From Onchocerca lupi (taxonomy: Eukaryota; Nematoda; Chromadorea; Rhabditida; Onchocercidae): DNA of 64,000 nucleotides. The notes under the pieces are model-generated. The model saw nothing but the letters and a program-made list of their open reading frames with translations, ran no database searches and was not told the DNA's origin. Below are positions 63,768-64,000 of this stretch, one piece after another; the first letter of the stretch is position 1, and the number at the start of each line of letters is the position of its first letter. Location of the stretch: positions 1-64,000 of the forward strand of contig JAOVVO010000073.1 of NCBI GenBank assembly GCA_028564675.1, written 5' to 3'. A program made the translations under genes and the position numbers.

Positions 63768-63968
63768 CTAATCAACATTTCTCCAATTATTGTGCGTTCC
63801 ATGCTCATTCCAGCAAGTTTCATAATTTTCACTTGTTGTCCAATGTCCATCCACAATAAACACAAATTCGTATCGACCCGGTGGAATATCAACCCAAACG
63901 CCAAATTTATCCGCATCATTCTCTAATTTTTGGCACAGTAAAAAGCATTCCCAATTCACAAAGCTTGC
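63768..63968 (-). CDS. CBM48 glycogen-binding protein, last exon (partial)
   Basis: Final exon of a gene that continues beyond the window edge. It is entered through ATTATTTAG and reads 66 codons before TAG. The sequence has the CBM48/AMPK-beta glycogen-binding pattern: VWVDIPPGRYEFVFIVDGHW, then TSENYETCWNEHGTHNNWRN. The aromatic residues and the PPG-Y-F-VDG-W order are those of the AMPK beta carbohydrate-binding fold. Because the protein stops right after this module, it lacks the C-terminal AMPK beta region. It is more likely an AMPK-beta-like or laforin/SEX4-like glycogen-binding protein than a true kinase subunit. Confidence 0.7.
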   Translation of the reverse strand, partial: ASFVNWECFLLCQKLENDADKFGVWVDIPPGRYEFVFIVDGHWTTSENYETCWNEHGTHNNWRNVD

Positions 63969-64000
63969 CTAAATAATTTCAATTATTAATTTGAATTGAA

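Noticed and set aside
1..64000. tRNA, rRNA, spliced-leader RNA genes or CRISPR arrays
   Set aside because: I looked for T-loop motifs, the SL1 sequence and regular short repeats and saw none. A covariance-model scan would be decisive.

Overview
The window is nuclear DNA of a nematode. It is strongly AT-rich. Genes are split by many introns with TTTCAG-type acceptors, and several start codons lie a few bases after an isolated TTTCAG, as expected for spliced-leader trans-splicing. An OGG1 gene, which Caenorhabditis elegans is known to lack, together with the gene sizes, suggests a non-Caenorhabditis nematode, perhaps clade III or filaria-like (inference). I rebuilt gene models by hand from splice sites, reading phase and remembered family sequences; no search was run.

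Layout. 1.4-3.8 kb: RNase kappa (-) and V-ATPase subunit e (+), head to head. 4.8-8.1 kb: proteasome alpha-type 1 (+). 10.5-14.8 kb: the ER chaperone BiP (-) with two GC-AG introns and a recognisable unfolded-protein-response promoter. 17-24.1 kb: three same-strand genes, DcpS, then RNA polymerase III subunit RPC10, then a CLCC1-like membrane protein, a possible operon. 27-29.6 kb: an HMG-box plus C2H2 protein (-). 31-33.3 kb: an unrecognised gene (-). 34.5-37.3 kb: OGG1 (+). 38.1-39.8 kb: an unrecognised gene with very small exons (-). 40.6-43.9 kb: a BED-finger protein (-). 48.1-53.4 kb: a decayed BEL/Pao-type LTR retroelement with stacked LTRs. 58.2-62.5 kb: a secreted, probably GPI-anchored protein with a threonine-rich stalk (+). 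63.8 kb to the edge: the last exon of a CBM48 glycogen-binding protein (-).

Themes. Most genes are housekeeping: V-ATPase, proteasome, ER folding, cap turnover, Pol III and base-excision repair. The most interesting signals are the paired V-ATPase genes, the BiP promoter (ERSE-like box, duplicated UPRE, TATA) and its two GC-AG introns, OGG1 with a C-tract in an intron, the stacked LTR cluster, and the stalk gene with a duplicated mini-exon and a triplicated repeat starting at a splice donor.
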